Both the position numbers and the translations under genes were made by a program. This document shows, piece after piece, positions 1 to 8,729 of a stretch of 64,000 nt of DNA. Positions within the stretch are counted from its first letter, which is position 1; every line of letters begins with the position of its first letter. Source of the stretch: Robiginitomaculum sp. (GTDB taxonomy: Bacteria; Pseudomonadota; Alphaproteobacteria; Caulobacterales; Maricaulaceae); the NCBI GenBank assembly GCA_021776635.1, contig JAJFFN010000021.1:1-64000 (forward strand), in the 5' to 3' direction. The notes below the pieces were generated by a model. It searched no databases and was not told where the DNA came from. It saw only the letters and a list, made by a program, of their open reading frames with translations.

Positions 1-274
1 GCGGCTCGAAGATCGGGGCTTTAGCCCCGGTCAAGGGACGCAACGCAATCCAAAAAACAAAGATCGCCCAAGCCACACGTAAGATATAGTAAATATGTGT
101 TATTTTGGTTATTCTGGTCACCCGATTTTGCACCCGCAGGGCACAAGACCCCGTGAATGTGTCGCTGTCTCCTAACGGTCCCGAAAGCAAAAATGGGGCA
201 CCGCGTCGGAAACACCTCCTGTTCACGGAACAAACTCGGGCGCTCAAAGTGATTCCATATTAAAGTGAAGTGCT
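1..274. other. Intergenic, no gene seen
   Basis: This is the stretch downstream of the M50-type gene. It holds a perfect hairpin at 14-29 (seven-base arms around TT), which could terminate transcription coming from either side, although no T-run follows it. The one open frame here, about 70 codons on the minus strand, has no recognisable protein character and I do not call it. Confidence 0.4.
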
Positions 275-1000
275 CTAGGGTCTGTGATTGCTGGACAACC
301 TAAATGTGATGTAAAGGATTAGGATTGACAATATGCTTGGGATGAGCGCCCAGAAAATATGTGGGCCACCAATGATTTCAGACAAGGCGGCGGTATCGCT
401 TTTTCCTGAAAAATTTCCGACATCCGCAGCCCGCATAAAGTAATAATTTAAATCAGCAAGTGCGTTGAGACAAAAAGACAAGGCGATAATATGGGCAGAT
501 AAAGAGCGTATCAAAGGCCAAGCCTTGACGGCTATACCAATAATGATTACGCCAAAACCTAACACAATCGCTTGGGTAAAGCCGTCACCTGCCCAAAAAA
601 TGAGTGTCGCCAACAATGCGCCAGCCAGTAAAAATAATGAGAGGCGTGATTGATTGTATCGCCGCGTTAAAATTAACATGATTGCGCCAGCAAGCGCAGG
701 GCCTAACAGCCCAACAAACAGAACAATACTTTGTTGCCATTTGTTGCTTGTTAATGTGTAGGCGAGGCCAGAAAATTGCGGCGTAATAATCATTTGTTCA
801 AATTTACCGCCAGAAATAAGAGCGCCAAGCCCGTGTCCGAGCTCATGCACCCATGTGGCGAGCAGCCTAAAGGGCTTGCCAAGGACAGGGATTTGCCCTG
901 CCAGCCAAACTGCGAACACCATTATCCAAAACAGTTTTGTGTTTATCTGTGTGGTGTTCAGGGCTTCGCTTGAATGATCCCAAATACTTTTGCGCGACAT
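275..1000 (-). CDS. M50-type (site-2-like) membrane metalloprotease
   Basis: A 241-residue polytopic membrane protein. The zinc-binding motif HELGH lies at residues 52-56 at the edge of a membrane segment, followed by a Gly-rich stretch (GALISGG), as in M50 intramembrane metallopeptidases. Further hydrophobic segments fall near 24-40, 80-105, 115-150 and 215-235. I do not see a clear NPDG-type second motif, so this is the compact 'M50B-like' kind rather than a classical S2P. The start ATG lies two bases after the stop of the DUF1523-like gene, so it is probably the last gene of the minus-strand block. The substrate is unknown. Confidence in the fold class is good; in activity, moderate. Confidence 0.75.
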   Translation of the reverse strand: MSRKSIWDHSSEALNTTQINTKLFWIMVFAVWLAGQIPVLGKPFRLLATWVHELGHGLGALISGGKFEQMIITPQFSGLAYTLTSNKWQQSIVLFVGLLGPALAGAIMLILTRRYNQSRLSLFLLAGALLATLIFWAGDGFTQAIVLGFGVIIIGIAVKAWPLIRSLSAHIIALSFCLNALADLNYYFMRAADVGNFSGKSDTAALSEIIGGPHIFWALIPSILSILILYITFRLSSNHRP

Positions 1001-1002
1001 CG

Positions 1003-1644
1003 TTATTTCGTCGTGCCAAACAAACGCCTAAATAGCTTGCCCACTGCATTACCGCTTTTGCTAATTTCTTCGCCAGCATCTTCGGCAATGTCCCCGATTT
1101 TATCTGCGACAGGATCAATGCGTTTCTTTTTGAAGCGGCGCAAGGTCAACCATATATTGAGAAAAATGAATGCCAAAAGGCTTAGAAATACAATATTAAA
1201 CCACGGAATAAGCAATGTATCCGGCCCGTTTACGGGTTTAATTTTAGTCGCATTTGGCCATATGGAAAACAGTTTAATGCGCCAGCCATAATGGGTGACG
1301 GCCACCCATTGTTCATCTTTGTCGGCCATATCTTGGGCTTTGGCACTAAGATCACTGCTGTCAAACTTCAGATAAAACGGAAACGACCAGCCCGTGTCTT
1401 CATTGCGGTAAACACGGGTTCTGCCATTTTCGCGAACGCTTGAAATAAACCGCACATCCCGGGTTGATTCTTTATTGGTGCCAACATCAGGGCTATCCCA
1501 AAACGGCGAGCCTTTGCTGATATCCATCCGTTTGACGTCGGTACCAACAATTTTGACGATGTCACGATGGGGTAGATAATAATGCACCAAAACCCCTGTC
1601 AACACGAGAAGCACTAAAACAAAGATGCGTTTAAACCATTTCAT
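1003..1644 (-). CDS. DUF1523-like membrane protein
   Basis: A 213-residue protein with an N-terminal hydrophobic segment (about residues 6-25), a periplasm-like region of about 120 residues with conserved-looking YLPHRDIVKIVGTDVKR and trailing Trp-rich stretches, a second membrane segment (about 145-170) and a basic/acidic cytoplasmic tail. The N-terminal pattern matches what I remember of the uncharacterised alphaproteobacterial DUF1523 family; that name is from memory. It sits in a tight minus-strand run with the genes on both sides. No catalytic motif is visible. Function unknown. Confidence 0.7.
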   Translation of the reverse strand: MKWFKRIFVLVLLVLTGVLVHYYLPHRDIVKIVGTDVKRMDISKGSPFWDSPDVGTNKESTRDVRFISSVRENGRTRVYRNEDTGWSFPFYLKFDSSDLSAKAQDMADKDEQWVAVTHYGWRIKLFSIWPNATKIKPVNGPDTLLIPWFNIVFLSLLAFIFLNIWLTLRRFKKKRIDPVADKIGDIAEDAGEEISKSGNAVGKLFRRLFGTTK

Positions 1645-1666
1645 ATTTTACTCCTATTTGTTGCGC

Positions 1667-1945
1667 TTAACTATATTGGGCTAAATAAATCAATACCGCC
1701 ATAATCGCGAGTGGCACCAGATAGACCCCGAAAATTAATTTGGGTCTATAGGATTTTCCGTATTTTTCCATGCCGGCATCAATATATTCTTCTTTGCTGC
1801 GTTTTTCGGCCTGGGATTTATCAGCCAGATTAAATTCAGTTTCCAGTTTTGCGCGTTGTGTCCAGCGGGCTTTGAAAGACAAGACCACATAGGCAAGGCT
1901 TAGCAAGACGAAGATAATGACAATGTTTCGTATCCACCCAATCAT
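1667..1945 (-). CDS. Small two-TM membrane protein, unknown
   Basis: A 92-residue protein with a membrane segment at each end (about residues 4-22 and 72-90) and a charged middle rich in Lys/Glu. I start it at the ATG at 1945 because that codon overlaps the TGA of the upstream gene by four bases (ATGA), a typical translational coupling; an in-frame ATG eight codons upstream would lie inside the preceding gene. Not recognised beyond its topology. It probably works with its neighbours at the membrane. Confidence 0.65.
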   Translation of the reverse strand: MIGWIRNIVIIFVLLSLAYVVLSFKARWTQRAKLETEFNLADKSQAEKRSKEEYIDAGMEKYGKSYRPKLIFGVYLVPLAIMAVLIYLAQYS

Positions 1946-3267
1946 GATATATATCTTACAGGTGCCCAAGGCCCCTCGTAAACACTTTCTTCTTCCATTG
2001 CTGGTTCGGGGCCATAGAGCGCTTCGCGGGCACCTGCTTTATCGACCGCATATTCTTCAGCCAAAAACCTGGAAACATAATCACGTTTTGGCTCAGCCCA
2101 TGTTCGGTACGCATCATAAAACGCCTGCTTATTGCAAATAAACAATTGCCTGAAATCCATGGGCGTTAATTCCGCCAACAACATATTGACCAAATCCCGG
2201 TCGACGTGTTGCGCCGCCCGAAAAGCATAGAAAAACGCTGGATGTTCTGATTGAAGATTTGGCGGCGGCCCGTCTAGCTTTGCCCAACGCCAAATTTGCA
2301 TGAGACCGTGAAATTCTTCAGGCATTTGATCTGCATATTTACGGCCAATTTGTTTGATTTGTTGGCGCGATAAATCGCCTAAATCATCACCCAAGCTTGC
2401 AGCAGTGGCAATGATGACAAAATCAATTTTTTGTTTGATGGTCGCCGCCGCTGACGTGCCACAGGCGGGAATAACCGGCTCAACCAGGCCCAAATCATTT
2501 AAAAATTTGGCAATCCCGTTTCGGTTACCAAGTGTAAGGATGGTTTCAACGGGAATATCTTTTAGCGCTTCGCAATAGTCTCGCGCGATGACCGTTGGTG
2601 TTTCCATATCGCGAAACACATATATGCCGCCAAAGTGGCTGGTAAAATAATTTCCCTGTGCATAAGTACGCGATTTTAATTCTACAGGGTTTCTTTGGAT
2701 ATTACCGGTGCTTTTAGCCAGCTCAATCATTTGTGCAATCAGGACATCATCCCACCAAGCGTCATCTTCATTGATAAATTTATCAATATAACCTTGCAGG
2801 GTTTTAGCCTCCGCCACATGGGATTGGATCGTGTCGGCCTCAATTTCAACCTGATTTATATGAAAAAGGTCACTGGGGTTGGATACTTTGAAAACCGAGT
2901 TCATCATTTCACCAGCCACGGCTTCGCGTGCGGTTAGTGCAAACAGTTCTTCCGCGTTTTCATGGATGAAATTACGCAGGATAGAGCGCGAGGTCGAGAA
3001 CTGCGCGTTGAGCAGCGGCGCATTTTTCTGGTCTGTGGTCAGCAGGATAAATTGCCGGTTACACCCATTTGGATTGAGATATAAATCATCACCTAACTCT
3101 TCACCAATTTCGGGCGAATATCCAGAAACATCGATATGAAACTCTGTCAATTTGGTTTCTTTGTCAATGAGATGCTTAAGCGCACGGTTATACCGCCCAA
3201 CCAAGGCAGTCGAATTAATTTCGACGAGGTTGCCAAACATAAGGCCGTATTTGAGAAGACGCATCAT
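1942..3267 (-). CDS. Conserved hypothetical protein, 441 aa
   Basis: A soluble 441-residue protein without signal peptide or membrane segment. It is mostly acidic and helical in the middle, with a run of aromatic residues (NYFTSHFGGIYVF) near residue 210 and an acidic C-terminus (PAMEEESVYEGP). I believe it belongs to an uncharacterised alphaproteobacterial family (possibly DUF6638) that travels with the AAA+ gene upstream, but I cannot verify that name. It overlaps the next gene by four bases, so the two are probably co-translated. Two ATGs occur in tandem at the start; the first is used. No enzymatic motif was found. Confidence 0.65.
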   Translation of the reverse strand: MMRLLKYGLMFGNLVEINSTALVGRYNRALKHLIDKETKLTEFHIDVSGYSPEIGEELGDDLYLNPNGCNRQFILLTTDQKNAPLLNAQFSTSRSILRNFIHENAEELFALTAREAVAGEMMNSVFKVSNPSDLFHINQVEIEADTIQSHVAEAKTLQGYIDKFINEDDAWWDDVLIAQMIELAKSTGNIQRNPVELKSRTYAQGNYFTSHFGGIYVFRDMETPTVIARDYCEALKDIPVETILTLGNRNGIAKFLNDLGLVEPVIPACGTSAAATIKQKIDFVIIATAASLGDDLGDLSRQQIKQIGRKYADQMPEEFHGLMQIWRWAKLDGPPPNLQSEHPAFFYAFRAAQHVDRDLVNMLLAELTPMDFRQLFICNKQAFYDAYRTWAEPKRDYVSRFLAEEYAVDKAGAREALYGPEPAMEEESVYEGPWAPVRYIS

Positions 3268-3283
3268 AAGCGTTGTTCAATAA

Positions 3284-3488
3284 AATCCTCACCCCATTTT
3301 AGTGAGGGAGGTGGCGAAACGAAGTGTAGGCGGGGTGGGAAGCAACTAGCAGCCCTCATAAAAGGTAAAGCGGTTTTCCAAATTTTAGACATTCGGCCAG
3401 TATATTTTCGACAGAGTCGCGCTTGCCGGTAAACCTCCCCCGTCCGCCTGCAAGAGCTGGCACCTCCCCCGCAGGCGGGGTGAGGATG
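3284..3488. repeat. Inverted pair of REP-like palindromic repeats
   Basis: Two copies of an imperfect palindromic unit face each other: the left one at 3284-3315 begins CCTCACCCC and ends GGGAGGTGG; the right one at 3460-3488 carries the reverse complement, CACCTCCCCC...GGGGTGAGG. Together they fill the 238-bp gap between the AAA+ gene and the 441-residue gene. A third GC-rich piece (ACCTCCCCCGTCCGCCTGC) lies at 3432-3451. This looks like a repetitive extragenic palindrome pair; an 81-codon open frame across it is a by-product. Confidence 0.6.
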
Positions 3489-3505
3489 TGATGCAGGTTT
3501 CTCCA

Positions 3506-5452
3506 TCATCTCTTCCCCTTCACATATCGCCGTTTTGCTTCTTCCGTTCTGCGCATGTCGCGGACGGCATTTTCTATGGCGACTTCGTCGGACTTGTCGG
3601 CATATCTAAATTCACTATCAGCGTAGCGGTTAATCTCTTGAATAACCATTTCGACCGTTATGGGCTTGGACAATTCACGGATCATGGCCAGCTTTGTGTC
3701 ATAGTCTTTGGCGAGGAAAATTTCCGTGCTTTCCATCCATTCATCCGGCAGTTCAAAATCCATGGCGCGGACTTTCACGGCGTCGGTGATATTTTTAATG
3801 GCGCGTCCGGTAAAGCGTTCGTCGACTTCCTGGATGCCTTTTAGATATGTGCCCATTTTAGCAATAGTGTCGAGCTTGCCGATTTTTTTCGACACGCGGT
3901 CATAGACATTGAGCAGGCCGTCTTCTTGGGGTTTGGAATGGCTGTCATAACTGGCCGCGACGGCTTGGTTAATTTGTTGCGCCGCGAACAAATCGTGTTT
4001 GCCGACCGGGATATCGTGGTTCTTGCCCATGAGCAGATGCAGGATATCAATATAGTCGGCGCGGGATTGCGGCCCGTCGACAAGTAACCTTGCCGCCGCC
4101 CGCTGGCGCAGGGCATCGTCTACGTTTTCAGGATAATTGGAAAACATCCCGAACGTACAATTGCCGCGCACCACGGTATTGGCGCCAGCAAAACTTTCCA
4201 TTAATACGGCGGTTATTTCCAACTGCCCTGCGCTGGATTGCCTGTCGCCGCGCTTGCCCGCCAATTGGTCAATATCATCGATAGTGCCAAAGCCGATAAC
4301 ACCCGGGTCGATGATATTTTTAATAAACGCTTTGGCGTTTTGCGCCGATTTGCCTTGATAGCTGTCTATGCTGTCGGTGGAGAGGTTTTCATAGCGAAAC
4401 ACATAGCCCGCATTGGCGCAGTAATCATTGATAAGCCCCGCCATCATTTGAATGAGCGTGGTTTTACCGGTACCCGGAGCGCCGTCGCCCATAAAGGTGA
4501 AGATAAATCCGCCGAGCTCTGCAAAGGGGTTGAGCTTGCGTTTAAAATCGTAAGCCATCAACATTTTGGAAAGTTTCATAGCCTGATGTTTAGCGATATG
4601 ATTGCCGACGACCTCGTTGGGTTTTTTAAAGGTCATGGTCAGGGTTGTTGATTTACCGCGCGCTGCGGGCGTGAAGCCGTCGATCTCGAAATTATCGTCT
4701 TCGACGTGGTAGCTTACGGACGTAAAGGCTTCTAGGCGCGGTGTGTTGGCGGCGCGTAAAGATACTTTTTCCATCAGCTTTTCAAAATAGGCGGAGACAA
4801 TTGCGATGAGCTTGTCCTCGCTGGTGGCGAACAGAGCCAAATCCTGATCCAATTCCCACAGCGCTCCTGTAAGCGCCAGTTGCGGGTTATCGGTCAAGAC
4901 TTCTTCGACCTCGCCGATTTCAACCACAGTGCTTGAGCTTTCTGCATGGGTATTGGTCAACAAATAGCGGGCCATATTGGCAAAGACATAAAGACTAATA
5001 AGGGATGAAGCGGCTAAAAGTTCGCTAAATTCGGCCTGTTTACCGTGGGCCAACTTGCCCGCCAGATTATCTTTCAACAGCTCGGATAACCCGGTCTGAT
5101 CCGCATATTGATCCGACACCAACATGGCTGTCGAAAGAGCACGGCGCAGACCGTGCAAGACGCTAGCTTGTAAGGGGCTAACCAGTGGGTCGTCTTCGGA
5201 GGAAGTGGCAATGCGCTCACCAATATGCACTCCTTCGGGGCGAGCTGTGGATTTGGTCACGAGGCCGGGCGTGGTTGAACGAAAGCGGCGGCGCGTGCCG
5301 ATGCCACTTGAGCGTTCTTTCGCGGGCTTGACGTTCGCTTTTTTGGCAAGGCGCGGTGTATGGTCAAACCCGTCCAGCAGCAATTCAGCGGCCACATATT
5401 TTTCGCGGATCAGCTCTTCTTTAAGCTCCATTTGGTCTGCGGTGTTGGACAT
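3506..5452 (-). CDS. AAA+ family ATPase
   Basis: A 648-residue cytoplasmic ATPase. The N-terminal half (about 1-310) is Ala/Glu-rich with no recognised domain. The C-terminal half is an AAA+ module: Walker A GAPGTGKTT near residue 330, Walker B-like GFGTIDDIDQL near 395, and an arginine-rich stretch (DDALRQRAAARLLVD) near 455 that probably holds the arginine finger. The tail is rich in Arg/Lys/Glu. The start has a good ribosome site (AAGGGAAA before ATG). It is the only clear motor in the cluster and probably remodels a partner encoded beside it, perhaps the coiled-coil protein; that partnership is inferred from position alone. Confidence 0.8.
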   Translation of the reverse strand: MSNTADQMELKEELIREKYVAAELLLDGFDHTPRLAKKANVKPAKERSSGIGTRRRFRSTTPGLVTKSTARPEGVHIGERIATSSEDDPLVSPLQASVLHGLRRALSTAMLVSDQYADQTGLSELLKDNLAGKLAHGKQAEFSELLAASSLISLYVFANMARYLLTNTHAESSSTVVEIGEVEEVLTDNPQLALTGALWELDQDLALFATSEDKLIAIVSAYFEKLMEKVSLRAANTPRLEAFTSVSYHVEDDNFEIDGFTPAARGKSTTLTMTFKKPNEVVGNHIAKHQAMKLSKMLMAYDFKRKLNPFAELGGFIFTFMGDGAPGTGKTTLIQMMAGLINDYCANAGYVFRYENLSTDSIDSYQGKSAQNAKAFIKNIIDPGVIGFGTIDDIDQLAGKRGDRQSSAGQLEITAVLMESFAGANTVVRGNCTFGMFSNYPENVDDALRQRAAARLLVDGPQSRADYIDILHLLMGKNHDIPVGKHDLFAAQQINQAVAASYDSHSKPQEDGLLNVYDRVSKKIGKLDTIAKMGTYLKGIQEVDERFTGRAIKNITDAVKVRAMDFELPDEWMESTEIFLAKDYDTKLAMIRELSKPITVEMVIQEINRYADSEFRYADKSDEVAIENAVRDMRRTEEAKRRYVKGKR

Positions 5453-5492
5453 ATTTTCCCTTGTTAATTTATTTTTATTGTTAAACCTTGCC

Positions 5493-6710
5493 TTATTTAT
5501 AACTTAAAACTTTAGCGTTTTTACCCACTACATATTTGCGAATATCGCGCAAACTACGCGGGTCTTTTTCTTCTAAAACCTGAAACGCCCGGTGCGGCAA
5601 TATCAAAGAGCGCGCGATTTCTGTGGCACCGTCTTCTGCGGCTTGCTGGTCCATTGTATCTATGCGGTAAAGCTCTCTTTGTGCAGACCCGAACATGCCC
5701 GTCTTTTCTTTGGTTGTATCTTCAGACACAAGGCTTTCAACTGTCCATGCCAAGGCCCAATCCAGGCCAGGCTCGCCTTTGGCTTCGGACAATATCTCAC
5801 GAAGCGCCCCTTTTTGCTCTGTAAACGTATGGCTATACATAGGCCCGATGCTAAAGCGGCGCAAAAATTTGGGGTGTAAATCATCAAAATCACGGTCAAA
5901 ACCCCGTGCGATTGTCAATAATTTTAAAGAGGAAATGGATTGCGCCATTAAATGGGTTTGTACACGCGGCCAGCGACGCTCATCGCGCGGTAAGGCGCGA
6001 CTGCCCGTATCTTCCAATTCCATCATATAAATGGCGGGGACATTTGTCTGGCTGTCATATTTTGCCCAATGTATTAAATAGGAACGGTGATCGCGTTTTT
6101 TCTTGCCGCGGGCTTTGCCGCTAATCCAAATACCTTGCGGGTCATTGCCAGGCAAAAACAATTCTGCCTCTTTTAAATATTCATAATAAATTCTTTGGGA
6201 CAGCGCGTATTGTAATTTAGTGGGTGTAGATTGCTCGCTCAGGATATGATTGATCATGTCTTGCTTCAAACGCTTCTGGCTTGGCAGTGATGCCAGATGC
6301 TTTTTGGCTTGGGAGGCATCGGCGGCCATCTGTAATATTTCTTGGTAAACGGGAAAACCGCTTTCGGTTTTATCTATACTGAGTAACGCGCCGACATGTT
6401 CGCCGACCCGGTTAGCCATAAGAAATTTATATGAAAGTGCGGTGAATGTGTAAGAAAGCCCCAATAGATAAGTCAGTAAAATTTTTGCCTCTGCTGTGGT
6501 TACCAACTGTTCTTTTTTTGCAAGCTTTGTAACTTGTTTCATGTGCGCGAGGATGCGTTCATATTTTGCAAAATACCGTCTCGTGGTTTCTGCTTCCTCC
6601 AGGGTTTTGTGATCAAATGTCAGGCGCTCAGACACTGAAGCACCTTTATGAGCGCCAGTTTTTGCTTTTTTTGCTTTTGGTTTTTTATTGTTTGCGCGGG
6701 GCTTGGTCAC
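5493..6710 (-). CDS. Hypothetical protein, 405 aa
   Basis: Not recognised. It has a strongly basic, Lys/Ala-rich N-terminal tail (about residues 1-25), then a mostly helical body with no signal peptide, no membrane segment and no nucleotide-binding motif. The best start is a GTG at 6710, eight bases after the stop of the coiled-coil gene; no earlier ATG is in frame, and the next ATG would remove 55 residues. It lies between the coiled-coil gene and the AAA+ gene on the same strand, so it is likely part of the same unit. Confidence 0.6.
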   Translation of the reverse strand: MTKPRANNKKPKAKKAKTGAHKGASVSERLTFDHKTLEEAETTRRYFAKYERILAHMKQVTKLAKKEQLVTTAEAKILLTYLLGLSYTFTALSYKFLMANRVGEHVGALLSIDKTESGFPVYQEILQMAADASQAKKHLASLPSQKRLKQDMINHILSEQSTPTKLQYALSQRIYYEYLKEAELFLPGNDPQGIWISGKARGKKKRDHRSYLIHWAKYDSQTNVPAIYMMELEDTGSRALPRDERRWPRVQTHLMAQSISSLKLLTIARGFDRDFDDLHPKFLRRFSIGPMYSHTFTEQKGALREILSEAKGEPGLDWALAWTVESLVSEDTTKEKTGMFGSAQRELYRIDTMDQQAAEDGATEIARSLILPHRAFQVLEEKDPRSLRDIRKYVVGKNAKVLSYK

Positions 6711-6718
6711 ACGCGGGC

Positions 6719-7813
6719 CTATGCTCCACCAAGTTCGCTGTCGCCGTAAGCATTTGCATCGTGCATTTCAATGATCTTTTCAAAGCGTCTGGCAAATCGT
6801 TCGTCGGCCTTGGCTTTTTCTTCTAAAACCTTGCGGGCATAAACTATGTGTTCTTCGTGGCTTTCCATCATATCGGCCATACGCGAATTTGTTGCTACAC
6901 CGATAGCAGACATTGCGGCTTGTGCTTCTTTGTCTGTTTCCACACCGATTTCATTGATGCGGTGGGCTACATCTTGTTGCTGTGCGGTTTTCAAGGATTT
7001 AGTCAAAGCATCATAAAGAACAACACGTTGTTTGGTGTCAGTTTTTAATTTGTTGATGAGCACCATTTGTGTTGCGGCCTGGTTTTGCAAACTATCGACC
7101 CAGGACTTGCCCTTTTCAATATAACGTTCAAGCGTTTGGCTTTCCGCAAGTTTCACCTGCTCCATCTGAGCGGCTTCATTATATTTTCCGTTTAAGCCAG
7201 CCAAAGCACTTTCCAGCTTTGTCCGCTTAGCAGCATCTTGTTCCATGGAAATTTTGTTTTCCATTTCAATAATTTGTGGATCCATTGCAAGAAGCTCGGC
7301 CTTGAGGGTTTCAAGAGCTTTAACCGCGGCCTCGCGGTCATCAAGGGTTTGCGTCAAATTGGTTTCAACTCGCTCTTTGTGGGTTTGTAGTGTATCGAGT
7401 TGATCCGTCAAAAGTTTGGTTATGACATTGGATTTTCCAATTAAATCTTGCAATTTATCATCTATAGATGCCATGCGCACGCGCTCTTGGCGCATGCTTT
7501 CAGCACGTTTTTTTGAAAAGATGCCAATAAAGCTTTCCCACCCCGTTTTGGAGCGCATACCATCAAATTCTTTGGAAAAACCAGACGTGACATCATCTAG
7601 ACCTAAAATAAGATCAGCAATATTGGCATTCATTAATTCGGCATGGGCATGAACATCATCAAGTGACGCATTTTCGATGTCGATAGAAATATCACTTCCT
7701 GCTTCCATTTTGGTGCGCGCAGTTTCTATTTTACCTGACAACTCAGCAATTTTAGCTTGGGCTTCAGCCACCTCTTTTTTAGATTTTTCAATTTGTGATG
7801 CAAAGCCAGACAT
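6719..7813 (-). CDS. Coiled-coil protein, possibly TelA-like
   Basis: A 364-residue, highly charged, almost entirely helical protein. Heptad-like runs of Glu/Lys/Ala/Leu fill residues 1-45, 95-200 and 290-350. A central section rich in Leu and Gln (SQTLERYIEKGKSWVD onward) recalls the 'toxic anion resistance' TelA family, but I cannot confirm that. I chose the ATG at 7813 over one nine codons upstream because it is preceded by AGGGGAG at ideal spacing. It heads the minus-strand block and probably forms a scaffold or polymer handled by the AAA+ ATPase (inference). Confidence 0.65.
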   Translation of the reverse strand: MSGFASQIEKSKKEVAEAQAKIAELSGKIETARTKMEAGSDISIDIENASLDDVHAHAELMNANIADLILGLDDVTSGFSKEFDGMRSKTGWESFIGIFSKKRAESMRQERVRMASIDDKLQDLIGKSNVITKLLTDQLDTLQTHKERVETNLTQTLDDREAAVKALETLKAELLAMDPQIIEMENKISMEQDAAKRTKLESALAGLNGKYNEAAQMEQVKLAESQTLERYIEKGKSWVDSLQNQAATQMVLINKLKTDTKQRVVLYDALTKSLKTAQQQDVAHRINEIGVETDKEAQAAMSAIGVATNSRMADMMESHEEHIVYARKVLEEKAKADERFARRFEKIIEMHDANAYGDSELGGA

Positions 7814-7958
7814 TCCGTCTCCCCTAAATAATTGTTTCATTTATATATTAAATATAGGGAGTTATTTGTAAAATTCAATCGGTGGTTTGCGATTTCCTCA
7901 TTTACGACTTGGAGAAGGGCCCATTAAACACGCAAATTCTGCGTGCTGTTCGAAAACT

Positions 7959-8029
7959 GTTTACCTTAGGTTAAACAAGCGCCGCTACAAAAACTTGACC
8001 AAATAGGTATTTTTTCCTATGGCTATATT
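7959..8029 (+). promoter_or_regulatory. Promoter and palindromes before the S24-like gene
   Basis: A -35-like TTGACC at 7995-8000 is followed after 17 bases by TATGGC (8018-8023). The spacer is filled by an inverted repeat, ATAGG-N8-CCTAT (8003-8020). A second near-palindrome (GTTTACCTTAGGTTAAAC) lies at 7959-7976. The placement suits an operator for self-repression by the downstream regulator. The promoter call rests on sequence resemblance only. Confidence 0.4.
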
Positions 8030-8045
8030 AAGCGAGATAATAATA

Positions 8046-8690
8046 ATGCTATCACATCAGGACATATGGGCGGCGCTCGACAAATTGGCCGCTAGGTTTT
8101 CCATGAGTTCTTCGGCTATGGCTCGCCAAGCAGGGCTTGATCCGACAACATTTAACAAATCCAAACGCCGCGGAAATGACGGTAAAGATCGGTGGCCTTC
8201 AACGGAGAGCCTCGCTAAAGTCTTAAACACCCTTGGTGTGAGCTTTGCCGACTTTGCAATGCTCACGGCCCAAAGCCAGGCAGGGCGTCTCAGTTTCGCT
8301 ATGGGGGCAAATGTTCCTTTGTTAAGGCTGTCCCAAGCCAGGGAAGACGGCTTTTTTGATACTTCAGGGTTTCCTGTCGGCGAAGATTGGGACGAAATTC
8401 GTGTACCGGGAGTGAGTGACGACAATGTTTTTGCGCTACAAATTGCAGGGGATGCTATGCTACCTGTTCTTCGTGATGGGGATAGAGCCATTGTTTCGCC
8501 CAATGCCAATATTAGGCGCGGAGACAGGGTAATAATAAAAGCGCAAACGGGAGAAGTCTTGGCAAAAAGTTTTGATAAAATGAGTGCGGGACGGGTACAG
8601 TTGTTGTCACTAAACGAAAACATTCCTAGCCGCGCATTTCCCTTGGCGGACATTCAATGGATGGCCAAAATTGTCTGGATTAGTCAATAA
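8046..8690 (+). CDS. XRE/S24-type regulator, catalytic Ser replaced
   Basis: A 214-residue LexA/CI-like repressor. Residues 1-60 form a helix-turn-helix (SSSAMARQAGLDPTTFNKSK), and about 85-205 form an S24 peptidase-like domain. The usual GDSM motif, whose Ser starts self-cleavage, reads GDAMLPVLRDGD here, while the general-base Lys is kept (GEVLAKSF). Cleavage is therefore probably lost, and the domain may serve only for dimerisation or sensing. I start at 8046 (MLSHQDIW) by family alignment; an ATG at 8019 lies inside the likely promoter. It is divergent from the coiled-coil/AAA+ block and may control it (inference). Confidence 0.75.
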   Translation: MLSHQDIWAALDKLAARFSMSSSAMARQAGLDPTTFNKSKRRGNDGKDRWPSTESLAKVLNTLGVSFADFAMLTAQSQAGRLSFAMGANVPLLRLSQAREDGFFDTSGFPVGEDWDEIRVPGVSDDNVFALQIAGDAMLPVLRDGDRAIVSPNANIRRGDRVIIKAQTGEVLAKSFDKMSAGRVQLLSLNENIPSRAFPLADIQWMAKIVWISQ

Positions 8691-8729
8691 ATTGTTTTGT
8701 GGACATTTATTTATCGAAAAAAACCTCTG

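Noticed and set aside
21..233. 70-codon open frame on the minus strand at the window start
   Set aside because: No ribosome site and no family-like pattern; composition looks non-coding.
3264..3509. 81-codon frame across the REP-like pair
   Set aside because: It consists almost wholly of palindromic repeat sequence and joins the two flanking genes only by chance.
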